From Lysinibacillus contaminans (GTDB lineage: Bacteria; Bacillota; Bacilli; Bacillales_A; Planococcaceae), in the NCBI RefSeq assembly GCF_001278945.1, contig NZ_LGRV01000007.1, positions 238,842 to 302,841 of the forward strand: a stretch of DNA of 64,000 bases, in the 5' to 3' direction. The position numbers and the translations under genes were made by a program. Shown here one piece after another: positions 1 to 8,752 of the stretch. Below the pieces are notes generated by a model that saw only the letters and a program-made list of their open reading frames with translations, searched no databases and was not told where the DNA came from. Position 1 is the stretch's first letter, and every line of letters begins with the position of its first letter.

Positions 1-967
1 TGAAAATGTGTTTGAACTCGATCATGAATACTATACGAGACAAATACTTCTTGGCGATACAGAGGTAAATGCAGTCCTGAGAAAAGTGGCACCAGATTTT
101 CCAGAGAAAGTATCCCAAGTGATAGAAAAAACATACCCGAACAAGCTGGTCGTCAGCCTAATTTCGAGCCAAATTGATGCTGATCGCATGGACTATTTAC
201 AACGAGATGCTTATTTTACAGGAGTAAGTTACGGACATTTCGATATGGAACGTATACTACGGGTTATGCGTCCTCGGGAAAATCAAGTGGTCATTAAATC
301 GACTGGGATGCATGCAGTAGAAGATTATATAATGAGCCGCTATCAAATGTATTTACAAGTTTACTTCCATCCGGTATCACGCAGTGCGGAAGTCGTGTTG
401 AATAACATATTAAAACGTGCAAAACAACTGAGTATGGAAGGCTATAAGTTTAAGCATGAGCCGACCCATTTTAAAGCATTTTTTAAAAATGATATAACGC
501 TAGAGGATTATCTATCATTGGATGAAAGTATACTCTTTACATATTTTCAATTTTGGATGAAGGAAGACGATGAAATTCTTAGTGATTTAAGTCGTCGTTT
601 TGTGAATCGTAAACTTTTCCAATATATAGACTTAGATCCATGTGCTGAACTGGACAAGTACCAAAAGCTTCAAGCGTTATTCAGACAAGCAGGTTTGAAT
701 CCGGAATACTATTTAGTGCATGATACGACAGCGGACTTACCGTATGATTTTTATCGACCAGGTGAGGAAAACGTGCGCGTTCCGATTTTCCTAGAAATGA
801 AAAACGGAGAGCTGCGTGAATTATCGACGGAATCCATTATAGTCGATTCTATTTCAGGAAAAATGAAGCGCGATCACAAAATCTATTTCCCTATGGATTT
901 CCTAGAGGATACAAGCACGCATCATGATGTGAAAAAGAAAATATGTATGATATTACAAGGGAATTGA
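1..967 (+). CDS. ywfO: HD-domain phosphohydrolase, YwfO-like, C-terminal part
   Basis: The frame is open to the left edge, so the start and the HD metal motif lie outside the window; about 321 residues are visible. The segment SSQIDADRMDYLQRDA followed by a tyrosine-rich TGVSYG stretch is typical of bacterial SAMHD1-like HD hydrolases. I recognise the remainder as the B. subtilis YwfO family, whose relatives act on nucleoside (di/tri)phosphates; the exact substrate here is not shown by the sequence. A strong terminator follows the stop directly, so transcription ends here. It is a well-conserved neighbour of the ywh cluster that resumes after the adhesin. Confidence 0.85.
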   Translation, partial: ENVFELDHEYYTRQILLGDTEVNAVLRKVAPDFPEKVSQVIEKTYPNKLVVSLISSQIDADRMDYLQRDAYFTGVSYGHFDMERILRVMRPRENQVVIKSTGMHAVEDYIMSRYQMYLQVYFHPVSRSAEVVLNNILKRAKQLSMEGYKFKHEPTHFKAFFKNDITLEDYLSLDESILFTYFQFWMKEDDEILSDLSRRFVNRKLFQYIDLDPCAELDKYQKLQALFRQAGLNPEYYLVHDTTADLPYDFYRPGEENVRVPIFLEMKNGELRELSTESIIVDSISGKMKRDHKIYFPMDFLEDTSTHHDVKKKICMILQGN

Positions 968-1008
968 CAGTGTTATGCACCATGTGTGCATAACACTGTT
1001 TTTATTTT
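967..1008 (+). terminator. Rho-independent terminator after ywfO
   Basis: A perfect 14-bp stem (ACAGTGTTATGCAC with its complement at 986-999), a 5-nt loop and a T-rich tail overlap the end of the gene. Confidence 0.92.
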
Positions 1009-1618
1009 ATGAGAATTAAGGGTTTATATTTCACCTGAATGGTTCTAGAGACAAAATTGATAGCACATATGCGAGTTAGACAAAAGGGTATTCGGTGCGA
1101 GTGTTCACAAAAAAATAAGTTCGGTTATTACCATTTATATATTTTAAATGAATAATTTTTCTATATATAGTAATTATTTTGAAGATAATTTCAGATAACA
1201 CTGTTAAATGTGTATAAACCGTCGATAAAACTATAAATTACTTTTTTAGCATTTTAAGATCGATATACTTATTTTAATAGTAAAATCCATAATGGTGAGT
1301 GCTTTAGAACGGTTGTTCAGAAGATGTTTAATGCTAATCTATGTAATGGAGAGAAAAACTGAAAGGGGATGGGGCAATTTATCTTCGGCACAATAAAATT
1401 AAATACGAATACATGCAGCTATGCACCTCATGGCTTTACATACATCAAGATAACTTGCTTCTAAGTAGTTCCTTTTAGAAAAACGTGTATTCGAAGAGAC
1501 GATAAAAATATAGGGAGCAAAGACTAACATATGATAGTTTGTATAATCATTTACCTTTACTTAAGAGATTAGCATCGTCGACAAATTTGTTAGTTCTGGC
1601 CTTAGTCAGGAGAGAAAA
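1009..1618 (+). other. Long AT-rich intergenic region upstream of the adhesin
   Basis: About 600 bases without a supportable gene on either strand. It contains one good -10-like hexamer, TATAAT at 1542-1547, without a matching -35, and a Shine-Dalgarno-like GAAAGGGGATGG at about 1361 that leads nowhere. The length suggests that the adhesin has a long leader or several promoters; no riboswitch fold was recognised. Confidence 0.4.
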
Positions 1619-4600
1619 ATGAAGAAAAAACTAAATATCGCTATTCTAACGATGCTACTAGTGTTCCAAACAGTGCTATCGCCGATTTCAGTGTTTGCTG
1701 ATGAGGTTATACCTCCTGTAGCACCGCCAACTCCAGATGCTGGAGCTGGTCTTGGAGGAGCTGATGTAGTTGTAACAAGTGATGATTCAGCTGATGTGAT
1801 TGTACCAAAGAACGAGGTTAAACCATTAAATGTAGTGCCATTGGACAATCAAATTTTGGAGAACATCATTACTGATGTTAAGTTATGGAATAAAAGTGCT
1901 GTAAATGGTGTGATTCCTCCAGAGGCAGAAGAACTAAGTAAGACGAAACCTAAAGTTAGTGATATCGCCTATATTGAGTTTAATTGGAAAGTATCTACTA
2001 CAACATCTGGTGATACGTTTACATTCCAGCTACCTGAGCAATTTAAAGATGCTCTAGCTCAGGATGGTTCTTTAACAGGTATTAGTGGTAATGTAGGAAT
2101 CTTTAATATCACACCTGAAGGTCAGGTGACATTTAAATTTATAGTGGATCCAAATGGATTAGAGGGTAACTTCTTTGTTGCTCGTGGCTTTGATGAAAAT
2201 GAGCTAGGTAATTCTACGGATGTAACAATTCCATTTAAATTTAACGGAATAGCTATTAAAGAAATTCCCTTGAAATTCGAAAGCCCTGTTAAAGATGGTA
2301 TGGATAAGCTTGGTTCAGCAGATCGTCTTAGAAATCCTGAAGAAATCTCGTGGACAGTTAAGTTTAATAAAAAAGAGGCTTCATTAAGTGATGCTCAATT
2401 TGTAGACACATTACCTAAAGGATTAAAATTTGATCAAGCTACCATTAAAGTTAATAAACTAAAAGTGAGTCCAGCGGGTAACATTACAGTGGGAGACGAT
2501 GTCACTCTTTCTCCAATTCCACCTGCTATTTCAAATCCAACTGTTTCGGGTGATCCTACAACAGGAGAAGTACTAAAAATTGATTTAGGTGCAACTAATA
2601 ATGCCTATCAAGTGACGTATACAACAAAGGTTGTAGGAGATTTTGAAGGGCAACAGAGTTTTGAAAATTCAGCGCAATTGCTTGATGCTGGAGTAAAAAA
2701 AGAATCAGACGAAGAAATTGTGAATGGTTTGAATTTCAATGAATCTTTAAAGAAAGAAAAAGGTAAGTATAACTCAGCAGATGGTACGATAACATGGGAA
2801 GTTCAATATAACTACACTCAAAAAAATATGGATGGTGTATTGATAGATACCCCAGGAAGTGACCATACCTATGAAAAAATAGATAGAATTGAAAAAGGTA
2901 TAGTAAACCAAGATGGTGAATTTGTAAGTGAAATAAACCTTTCGGATCCTGAAGTCTATGTGACAAAAGATTCTCCGGGAACAGGTCAATTCACGATTAA
3001 TTTACCTGCTGGCACGGCAGCATATAAAGTCATCTATAAAACAAAGCTTGATGGTCGAGCTATGGAGAACGGTGTAGTTTCAAATACTGTAAAAAATTCG
3101 TATGGGAACAGTAAATCTAATACAGCAGATGTAAAACAAGTAGTATTAACAAAATCTATGGTGAATATTGATTATCAAGCAAAGGAAATCACATGGAAAT
3201 TAATCGTGAACGAAGACAAGGCAATAATGAAGGATGTCGTGATACAAGATGATTTTGAAAATCAAAATCTAACTCTGCAAAAATCAAGTATTGTTGGAGC
3301 AGATGATGGTGATATTCAATTACTTGATGCTAACAATAATTTATCTGATACTGAACCTAAAACGACAAAAGGATTTGAAATTAGTTGGGGTTCTTTATCT
3401 GATAAAAAAGAAATTACGTATGTTACAACATTTGACCCTACTAAAAATACAGGGCCATACAAAAATACAGCAAGAATTGGTGTAAAGGACCCTACTAATG
3501 GTTTTACAGGTATTGGAGTAAAAGATCAAGTACAGCCAGTTAAACCAGGTGATTATACTAAAGATAATGGTGTTAAATCGGGGACATATAATGTAAAAGA
3601 AAAAGAAATCACATGGACAATTATTACAAACTACAATTTAAATTCGCTAACAAATGGAGTTATAGAAGACGCGTTCACACCAGGACAAATATTTCAAGAA
3701 GATTCATTTAAAGTAGAGAAACTAACTCTTGGTACAGGTACAAATCCCGACGGACAAAATCCTATTAAGGATAGCACGACGGTTTGTGAAGGGAACGATT
3801 GTACTGGATTAGTGCCTAAAGAAAATGGATTCAAATATACACTGGGCAACACTTCTGATGCGTACCGTATAACGTATAAAACAAGTCTTAAAGGTGAGCA
3901 GGTTCTAAAAGAGTATAAAAATAAAGCCACTTTAAAAGATGGTGAAGATGAGATTTCTGTAAATGAATCTCTAGAGGTTAAACCTCCACATGGTGATAAG
4001 TATGTTCTAAAGGCTGCTCAACAAGGCACTGGTGCAGAAGAGGATTTAGCGAAATGGAAAGTAACGATTAACCCAAGTCAATCGTATATTCCAGTAGATC
4101 TTACTGATCCTAAAAATCCTATAAAGCCTACTATTACAGATACGATTTCTGGAGATTCAAAATTAGTTGAAGAGTCATTTAGTCTGTATGAAGTAGATAA
4201 TGGAGATGTTGGGGATGTTAATAGTGTTACACCACCAAGCAGTGGAAAGGTAACGCTGTCTACTACAGATCTAAATGCAGAGTATTACTTAAATATAGAC
4301 CCAAATGGTAAAACGTTCACATTAACATTTAACAAAGCAATAGAAAAACCATATATTTTAGTATACAACTCATTTATTATGGGTGAACACAACTCAGAGC
4401 TTTCTAATAAGGTAACATTTGCTGGTCAATCATCAACAAGTGGACAGAAAGCTGATGGTGAAAAATTTAACATTCAATGGCTTGCGGCTGGTGGTGGTGC
4501 TACGAATGGTAAGGGTAAGTTGAAAATTATTAAAGTAGGTAATAATGATAAGCCACTAGCAGGAGCTGAATTCACACTTTATAATGCTTCAGGTGCTGTT

Positions 4601-7549
4601 GAATTAGAAAAGCTAGTCACAGATGCAAATGGTGTAGCTATTACAAAAGGTTCATATGTGATTAAGACTTACAAAGTTAAAGAAACAAAGGCTCCAGAGG
4701 GATATAAAACTATTTCTCCTAATCCAATGGATATAACTTTTACACCAGAATCGGGGCTAGGAGTTGTAAAGATTAAAAATGAGGTAAACACCGGTGCTTC
4801 ATGTCCAAACTTTACATTTTCAGTGAAAGATCAAACTGGTGATGTAAGAAAGAATATTACTGTGGATTTTAAAGATTCTACAGGTAATATAAAGGCAACT
4901 GTGGCGATTGATGAGAGCGGTCTAGGCAAATTACCTTCAGGGTCAATTACTGCAGGAACTTATGATGTTTATAAAGGTAAGGAAAAGTTAGGTACGATTA
5001 AAGTTAGCTTTAACGCAGGCGAGTGTCAGGATGAAGTAAGCCTAGCAGCTGCTTGTCCAGTCTTCACCATTACAGTAAAAGACGTAAATGGTGTACTTGA
5101 TACAAATAAAGAAGTAACGATTAAAGATAGTAACAAAGTTATTATAGCAACTCTAACGACGGGTTCTACTAATGGTCAAGTAACGTTACCAAGCACGACG
5201 ACTCCAGGTAAGTACTATGTACATGATAAAGAAGATGTGCTATTAAAAGAAATTGATGTAGATTTCAGAGCAGGTCTTTGCCAGGTAGAAGTTCAACCAC
5301 CTCCGTCAAATGCATGTTCAGTCTTCACTATTACTGTAAGAGATGAAGATGGCAACGTGAAAAAAGATGCTAAAGTTAGTGTAGAGGTAGATGTTAAAGA
5401 TGCTTCTACAGATGTAATTACTACTAAGACCCTTGATCTAACAGCAAATGATGAAGGTCAAGTAACATTGCCGTCTGAAACCGTTCCTGGTCAATATACG
5501 GTTAAAGACACAAAGGATCCATCAAAAATTCTAGGCACTGTAAAAGTGAGCTATAAAGATGGAGAATGTCAGGGCAAAGTACAATATCCTAAAGTATGTA
5601 CAGCTTTTGAAATTACAGTTATCAATCCAGATGGGGTAACGCCTAAAGTAAATACGGATGTTATTGTGAAAGATGAAGCGGGTACTGAAACAACTTATAC
5701 GACAGATTCAGATGGTAAAATTAAATTACCAACGACTCAATTACCAGGAAATGTAACGGTTAATGAGGTAAATCCAGATGGTTCAATCGGTGAGGTAATT
5801 AATAATGTAAAAGTAACGTACACAAAAGATTGTAAAGGTACAGTTACTAAAGCTGCTTGTCCAGCATTCACATTAACAGTGAATGATAAAAAATTAGCTC
5901 CTGTTGGGGAAAATGTAAAAGTGACAATTAAAGACCAAACAGGTCGAGTAATCGAAACAGGAAAAACTGATGCAAAAGGTAAAATTGTCTTTGAGGATAA
6001 GGCAAAATTATTAGAAGGTCAAAGCTACACAGTATTTAACGAAGCAGGCGTTAAGCTTGGTGATATAACAGTTAGCTATATTGATGGTATTTGTGGAGCG
6101 GAAATTCAAGTTCCAGAATATTCTTGTCCAATTTTCACATTAACAGTTCAAGATGTGAATGGTAATCCTCGTCCTAATGTAGATGTAACAATTAAGGATG
6201 GAAAAGGCAATCCAGTGGCAACTACAAAGACAGATGGAAAAGGTGTAGCAACAGTACCTTATACTGTAGAGCCAGGTGTTTACTACGTATATGAAGGTAA
6301 CGTATACATCAATTATATTACGGTTACTGACACATGTTCAGCAACTGTGAAACCACCAACTGGCGGTGGAGGCGGTGGTTGGACACCACCTCCAACAGAA
6401 CCACCAGTAAATCCAGAGAATCCAACACCAGGTAATCCGGATCCAGAAAAACCAGTGAATCCAGAAAACCCAACACCAGGTAATCCGGATCCAGAAAAAC
6501 CAGTGAATCCAGAAAACCCAACACCGGGTAATCCAGATCCAGAGAAACCGGTGAATCCAAACCCAGGTAACCCAGATCCAGAGAAGCCGGTGAATCCAAA
6601 CCCAGGTAACCCAGATCCAGAGAAGCCGGTGAATCCAAACCCAGGTAACCCAGATCCAGAGAAGCCGGTGAATCCAAACCCAGGTAACCCAGATCCAGAG
6701 AAGCCGGTGAATCCAAACCCAGGTAACCCAGATCCAGAGAAGCCGGTGAATCCAAACCCAGGTAACCCAGATCCAGAGAAGCCGGTGAATCCAAACCCAG
6801 GTAACCCAGATCCAGAGAAGCCGGTGAATCCAAACCCAGGTAACCCAGATCCAGAGAAGCCGGTGAATCCAAACCCAGGTAACCCAGATCCAGAGAAGCC
6901 GGTGAATCCAAACCCAGGTAACCCAGATCCAGAGAAGCCGGTGAATCCAAACCCAGGTAACCCAGATCCAGAGAAGCCGGTGAATCCAAACCCAGGTAAC
7001 CCAGATCCAGAGAAGCCGGTGAATCCAAACCCAGGTAACCCAGATCCAGAGAAGCCGGTGAATCCAAACCCAGGTAACCCAGATCCAGAGAAGCCGGTGA
7101 ATCCAAACCCAGGTAACCCAGATCCAGAAAACCCAGTGAATCCAACACCGGGTAACCCAGGTTCAGAAAATCCAACGAATCCAGGGAATACAACTACAGG
7201 TACTCCTGGAAATTCGAACGGTGGTACATCTGTACAAGAAATTATTGACCAAGGCAAAAAATTACCACCTTACAATGCAACAACAACGCCGAGTCAAAGT
7301 ACTCTAGATAAGTACAAAGACTTCCTAAACAAATACTCTCAACTTTCAAAAGAAGATCAGTTGGCAGTGGGCAAATCGGTTGATATTGATAAGATAAAAG
7401 CAGCTGCAAAGCAAATGGAAGCACAGCTTGCAAAAGGTAAGCTACCACAAACAAATGGAGCAGACCAAACAGGTATGATTGCTATTGGATTATTACTAGT
7501 AGCGGGAAGCGTATTCTTCCTACGCCGTCGTAACGCTGAAACAAAATAA
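1619..7549 (+). CDS. Giant LPXTG-type cell-wall-anchored adhesin with Cna-like, SpaA-like and double-Cys repeat modules
   Basis: This 1976-residue protein begins after a GGAGAGA ribosome site. It has a Sec signal peptide (about residues 1-28, MKKK then a hydrophobic core and SVFADE). Five blocks containing (I/A)xW(K/T/E)(V/L/I) near residues 243, 391, 524, 664 and 811 look like Cna/collagen-binding-type beta domains, which often carry isopeptide bonds. Residues about 965-1058 form a SpaA/Cna-B prealbumin-like domain (PLAGAEFTLYN, VKETKAPEGY). Residues 1061-1578 are six modules of about 85 residues, each with one Cys near each end. Residues about 1580-1858 are a Pro/Gly/Asn stalk of 13-residue repeats. 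The C-terminus has LPQTN at 1942-1946, a hydrophobic span and an RRR tail, so it should be anchored to peptidoglycan by a sortase; one is encoded convergently next door. The ligand is unknown. C723 and C728 form an extra close pair. Confidence 0.9.
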   Translation: MKKKLNIAILTMLLVFQTVLSPISVFADEVIPPVAPPTPDAGAGLGGADVVVTSDDSADVIVPKNEVKPLNVVPLDNQILENIITDVKLWNKSAVNGVIPPEAEELSKTKPKVSDIAYIEFNWKVSTTTSGDTFTFQLPEQFKDALAQDGSLTGISGNVGIFNITPEGQVTFKFIVDPNGLEGNFFVARGFDENELGNSTDVTIPFKFNGIAIKEIPLKFESPVKDGMDKLGSADRLRNPEEISWTVKFNKKEASLSDAQFVDTLPKGLKFDQATIKVNKLKVSPAGNITVGDDVTLSPIPPAISNPTVSGDPTTGEVLKIDLGATNNAYQVTYTTKVVGDFEGQQSFENSAQLLDAGVKKESDEEIVNGLNFNESLKKEKGKYNSADGTITWEVQYNYTQKNMDGVLIDTPGSDHTYEKIDRIEKGIVNQDGEFVSEINLSDPEVYVTKDSPGTGQFTINLPAGTAAYKVIYKTKLDGRAMENGVVSNTVKNSYGNSKSNTADVKQVVLTKSMVNIDYQAKEITWKLIVNEDKAIMKDVVIQDDFENQNLTLQKSSIVGADDGDIQLLDANNNLSDTEPKTTKGFEISWGSLSDKKEITYVTTFDPTKNTGPYKNTARIGVKDPTNGFTGIGVKDQVQPVKPGDYTKDNGVKSGTYNVKEKEITWTIITNYNLNSLTNGVIEDAFTPGQIFQEDSFKVEKLTLGTGTNPDGQNPIKDSTTVCEGNDCTGLVPKENGFKYTLGNTSDAYRITYKTSLKGEQVLKEYKNKATLKDGEDEISVNESLEVKPPHGDKYVLKAAQQGTGAEEDLAKWKVTINPSQSYIPVDLTDPKNPIKPTITDTISGDSKLVEESFSLYEVDNGDVGDVNSVTPPSSGKVTLSTTDLNAEYYLNIDPNGKTFTLTFNKAIEKPYILVYNSFIMGEHNSELSNKVTFAGQSSTSGQKADGEKFNIQWLAAGGGATNGKGKLKIIKVGNNDKPLAGAEFTLYNASGAVELEKLVTDANGVAITKGSYVIKTYKVKETKAPEGYKTISPNPMDITFTPESGLGVVKIKNEVNTGASCPNFTFSVKDQTGDVRKNITVDFKDSTGNIKATVAIDESGLGKLPSGSITAGTYDVYKGKEKLGTIKVSFNAGECQDEVSLAAACPVFTITVKDVNGVLDTNKEVTIKDSNKVIIATLTTGSTNGQVTLPSTTTPGKYYVHDKEDVLLKEIDVDFRAGLCQVEVQPPPSNACSVFTITVRDEDGNVKKDAKVSVEVDVKDASTDVITTKTLDLTANDEGQVTLPSETVPGQYTVKDTKDPSKILGTVKVSYKDGECQGKVQYPKVCTAFEITVINPDGVTPKVNTDVIVKDEAGTETTYTTDSDGKIKLPTTQLPGNVTVNEVNPDGSIGEVINNVKVTYTKDCKGTVTKAACPAFTLTVNDKKLAPVGENVKVTIKDQTGRVIETGKTDAKGKIVFEDKAKLLEGQSYTVFNEAGVKLGDITVSYIDGICGAEIQVPEYSCPIFTLTVQDVNGNPRPNVDVTIKDGKGNPVATTKTDGKGVATVPYTVEPGVYYVYEGNVYINYITVTDTCSATVKPPTGGGGGGWTPPPTEPPVNPENPTPGNPDPEKPVNPENPTPGNPDPEKPVNPENPTPGNPDPEKPVNPNPGNPDPEKPVNPNPGNPDPEKPVNPNPGNPDPEKPVNPNPGNPDPEKPVNPNPGNPDPEKPVNPNPGNPDPEKPVNPNPGNPDPEKPVNPNPGNPDPEKPVNPNPGNPDPEKPVNPNPGNPDPEKPVNPNPGNPDPEKPVNPNPGNPDPEKPVNPNPGNPDPEKPVNPNPGNPDPEKPVNPNPGNPDPENPVNPTPGNPGSENPTNPGNTTTGTPGNSNGGTSVQEIIDQGKKLPPYNATTTPSQSTLDKYKDFLNKYSQLSKEDQLAVGKSVDIDKIKAAAKQMEAQLAKGKLPQTNGADQTGMIAIGLLLVAGSVFFLRRRNAETK
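4799..6354 (+). repeat. Six tandem ~85-residue modules with paired cysteines in the adhesin
   Basis: Each module starts with C-x-x-F-(T/E)-(F/I/L)-(S/T)-V and ends with a Cys in a G-x-C or (D/T)-C context after a T-V-x-(V/F)-like strand. The first Cys is residue 1062 and the last is 1573. DNA identity between modules is low, so this is an old protein-level duplication, unlike the stalk repeat that follows. Confidence 0.8.
6407..7135 (+). repeat. 39-bp tandem repeats coding a PNPGNPDPEKPVN stalk
   Basis: Between 6551 and 7096 there are 14 almost identical 39-bp units, each starting GTGAATCCAAACCCAGG, followed by one diverged unit. Three longer units of the type NPENPTPGNPDPEKPV precede them. 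Codon-level identity indicates recent expansion. The repeats have no stop codons in several antisense frames, which creates long false reading frames on the minus strand. Confidence 0.95.
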
Positions 7550-7554
7550 CAAGC

Positions 7555-7597
7555 TAAAAAACGCTCCAAGAGAAGAAATTCTCAAGGAGCGTTTTTT
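7555..7597 (+). terminator. Terminator between adhesin and convergent sortase
   Basis: ACGCTCC (7561-7567) pairs with GGAGCGT (7586-7592). An inner GAGAA/TTCTC helix is separated by a small AA/AA bulge, and a T run follows. On the minus strand it also has a T-rich end and may serve both genes. Confidence 0.9.
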
Positions 7598-7720
7598 GCT
7601 GTTTCATCAAGAATCACCGATACCAAACAACTAAAAGCATTAATAAAAATCAATTATCCTTACTAGTTGAACTTTAGAATGACTCTAACCTCATATGTAT
7701 TCCTAATCTGCTGAAAATGC

Positions 7721-8377
7721 TTAAGAAAGCTCTTCAGGTGCTTCATTCATTGGATACTGTTTAACGAAGTCAGCTTGCACCATGAGTCGCTGTTCGCCGT
7801 CTTCTGTGCATGTAATTAGTGTTAAAATAGTGTTTTCTGTATCTTCAATGACATAGACATCTGTTGCTTCGATTACTTTTTTCACGGACAGTTTGTATTC
7901 ATAGATATTTGTTAAATCTGTTAAGTAAATCGCATCACCTATCTTAGTCCGATAGAGAGGTCCAAACAAGATATCTTTGCCCTCGAAATAATGGCTGGCT
8001 AATGCGTAGTTACCTTTACCTAATTGTTGAGTAGGCTTCATCGTGCCAGCTCCGACAGCGAGTGCAGTTTGGCCAACCCCTTTTAGAATTGGTAATTGCA
8101 ATTGTACTTCAGGGATGACGATGCTACCGATCACAGGAAGTTTATCGATTGATGCTTGGGCTTTTAATACTTCTGTAATGGACAAAGATTGAACCGCTTC
8201 AAAATCAAAATCTGCTTCCTTCTCTAAATTGATTTGTAAATCTTCTGAAGTGTACTCAGTTGTATTTAATCGATCACTCAAATGTGCAATGATGAAGTTT
8301 TGAATGGGATTAATGAAGATGAGTATAAGACCGAGGATAAGCACACAAATTAGTAACGTATTTTTGAATTTATTCAC
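7721..8377 (-). CDS. srtA: Class A-type sortase (membrane transpeptidase)
   Basis: Sortases cut LPXTG-like signals between Thr and residue 5 and join surface proteins to peptidoglycan. The 218-residue protein has an N-terminal membrane anchor (about residues 6-24), then the sortase core: GAGTMKPTQQLGKGNYALASH with catalytic His129, TLITC with Cys190, and Arg197 in GEQR. I chose the GTG at 8377-8375 because AGGAGG lies 9 nt upstream. A further in-frame ATG at 8410 would place that AGGAGG inside the coding sequence and has no ribosome site of its own. The gene converges on the LPQTN adhesin, its most likely substrate, and three phased CGATAAA motifs lie just upstream. The class A assignment rests on the N-terminal anchor and the TLITC context. 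Confidence 0.9.
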   Translation of the reverse strand: MNKFKNTLLICVLILGLILIFINPIQNFIIAHLSDRLNTTEYTSEDLQINLEKEADFDFEAVQSLSITEVLKAQASIDKLPVIGSIVIPEVQLQLPILKGVGQTALAVGAGTMKPTQQLGKGNYALASHYFEGKDILFGPLYRTKIGDAIYLTDLTNIYEYKLSVKKVIEATDVYVIEDTENTILTLITCTEDGEQRLMVQADFVKQYPMNEAPEELS

Positions 8378-8399
8378 CTTGCAGCACCTCCTTAGTGTG

Positions 8400-8451
8400 T
8401 TTATCGACATGGATTAGTGATTTATCGCCTTACTTTTGAATTTTATCGACA
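8400..8451 (-). repeat. Array of three CGATAAA motifs with 21-bp period upstream of the sortase
   Basis: On the minus strand CGATAAA occurs three times, with its C at 8448, 8427 and 8406, exactly 21 bp apart. The flanking letters alternate TGT / AGG / TGT. The array ends 22 bp before the GTG start of the sortase. A longer array of the same motif lies at 22283-22374. Confidence 0.85.
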
Positions 8452-8458
8452 TGAACAT

Positions 8459-8490
8459 TAAAAAAAGGTAGAGCTAAATCGCTCTACCTA
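8459..8490 (-). terminator. Terminator of the tautomerase gene
   Basis: Nine-bp perfect stem AGGTAGAGC/GCTCTACCT (8466-8474 and 8481-8489) with a 6-nt loop. Read on the minus strand it is followed by a T run. Confidence 0.9.
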
Positions 8491-8500
8491 CAATAATAGA

Positions 8501-8686
8501 TTATTTATCACTAAAGCGAACGCCGGCAACACCGTAATGGTTTTTAGACATTTCTTCGATAAAAACAGTAACGTTTTCTACTGGTGCGTTGACTGTTCGA
8601 GAAACGGCTTCCGTTACTTCTTTGACAAGTGCACGTTTTTGTTCTTCTGTGCGACCTTCAATCATTTTCACTGTTACATATGGCAT
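8501..8686 (-). CDS. ywhB: 4-oxalocrotonate tautomerase family enzyme
   Basis: A 61-residue protein with the hallmark Pro directly after the start Met (MPYVTVKMIEGRT). Pro1 acts as the general base in this family, and the length equals that of classical 4-OT subunits, which form oligomers. A conserved Arg (GRTEEQK) is present; the physiological substrate of the Bacillus members is unknown. The Shine-Dalgarno AAGGGGG lies 7 nt upstream of the ATG. The position before ywhD matches ywhB of B. subtilis, where one gene (ywhC) lies between them; that gene is absent here. Confidence 0.92.
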   Translation of the reverse strand: MPYVTVKMIEGRTEEQKRALVKEVTEAVSRTVNAPVENVTVFIEEMSKNHYGVAGVRFSDK

Positions 8687-8752
8687 TATATAGCCCCCTT
8701 AATGGTATTTTGGTGTATATTTAAATAATAGCAGAATGGAGGGAATTAGAGT

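Noticed and set aside
6551..7096. CRISPR-like appearance of regular 39-bp repeats
   Set aside because: Repeats are contiguous without spacers, in frame with a coding sequence and not palindromic; no cas genes are near.
6313..7257. Two long minus-strand open frames (about 290-314 codons) across the adhesin stalk
   Set aside because: They are antisense shadows of the 39-bp repeats, which lack stops in several frames. They have no ribosome site and encode only monotonous repeats.
8537..8728. Plus-strand frame opposite the tautomerase
   Set aside because: It is antisense to a recognised 4-OT gene with proper start and terminator.
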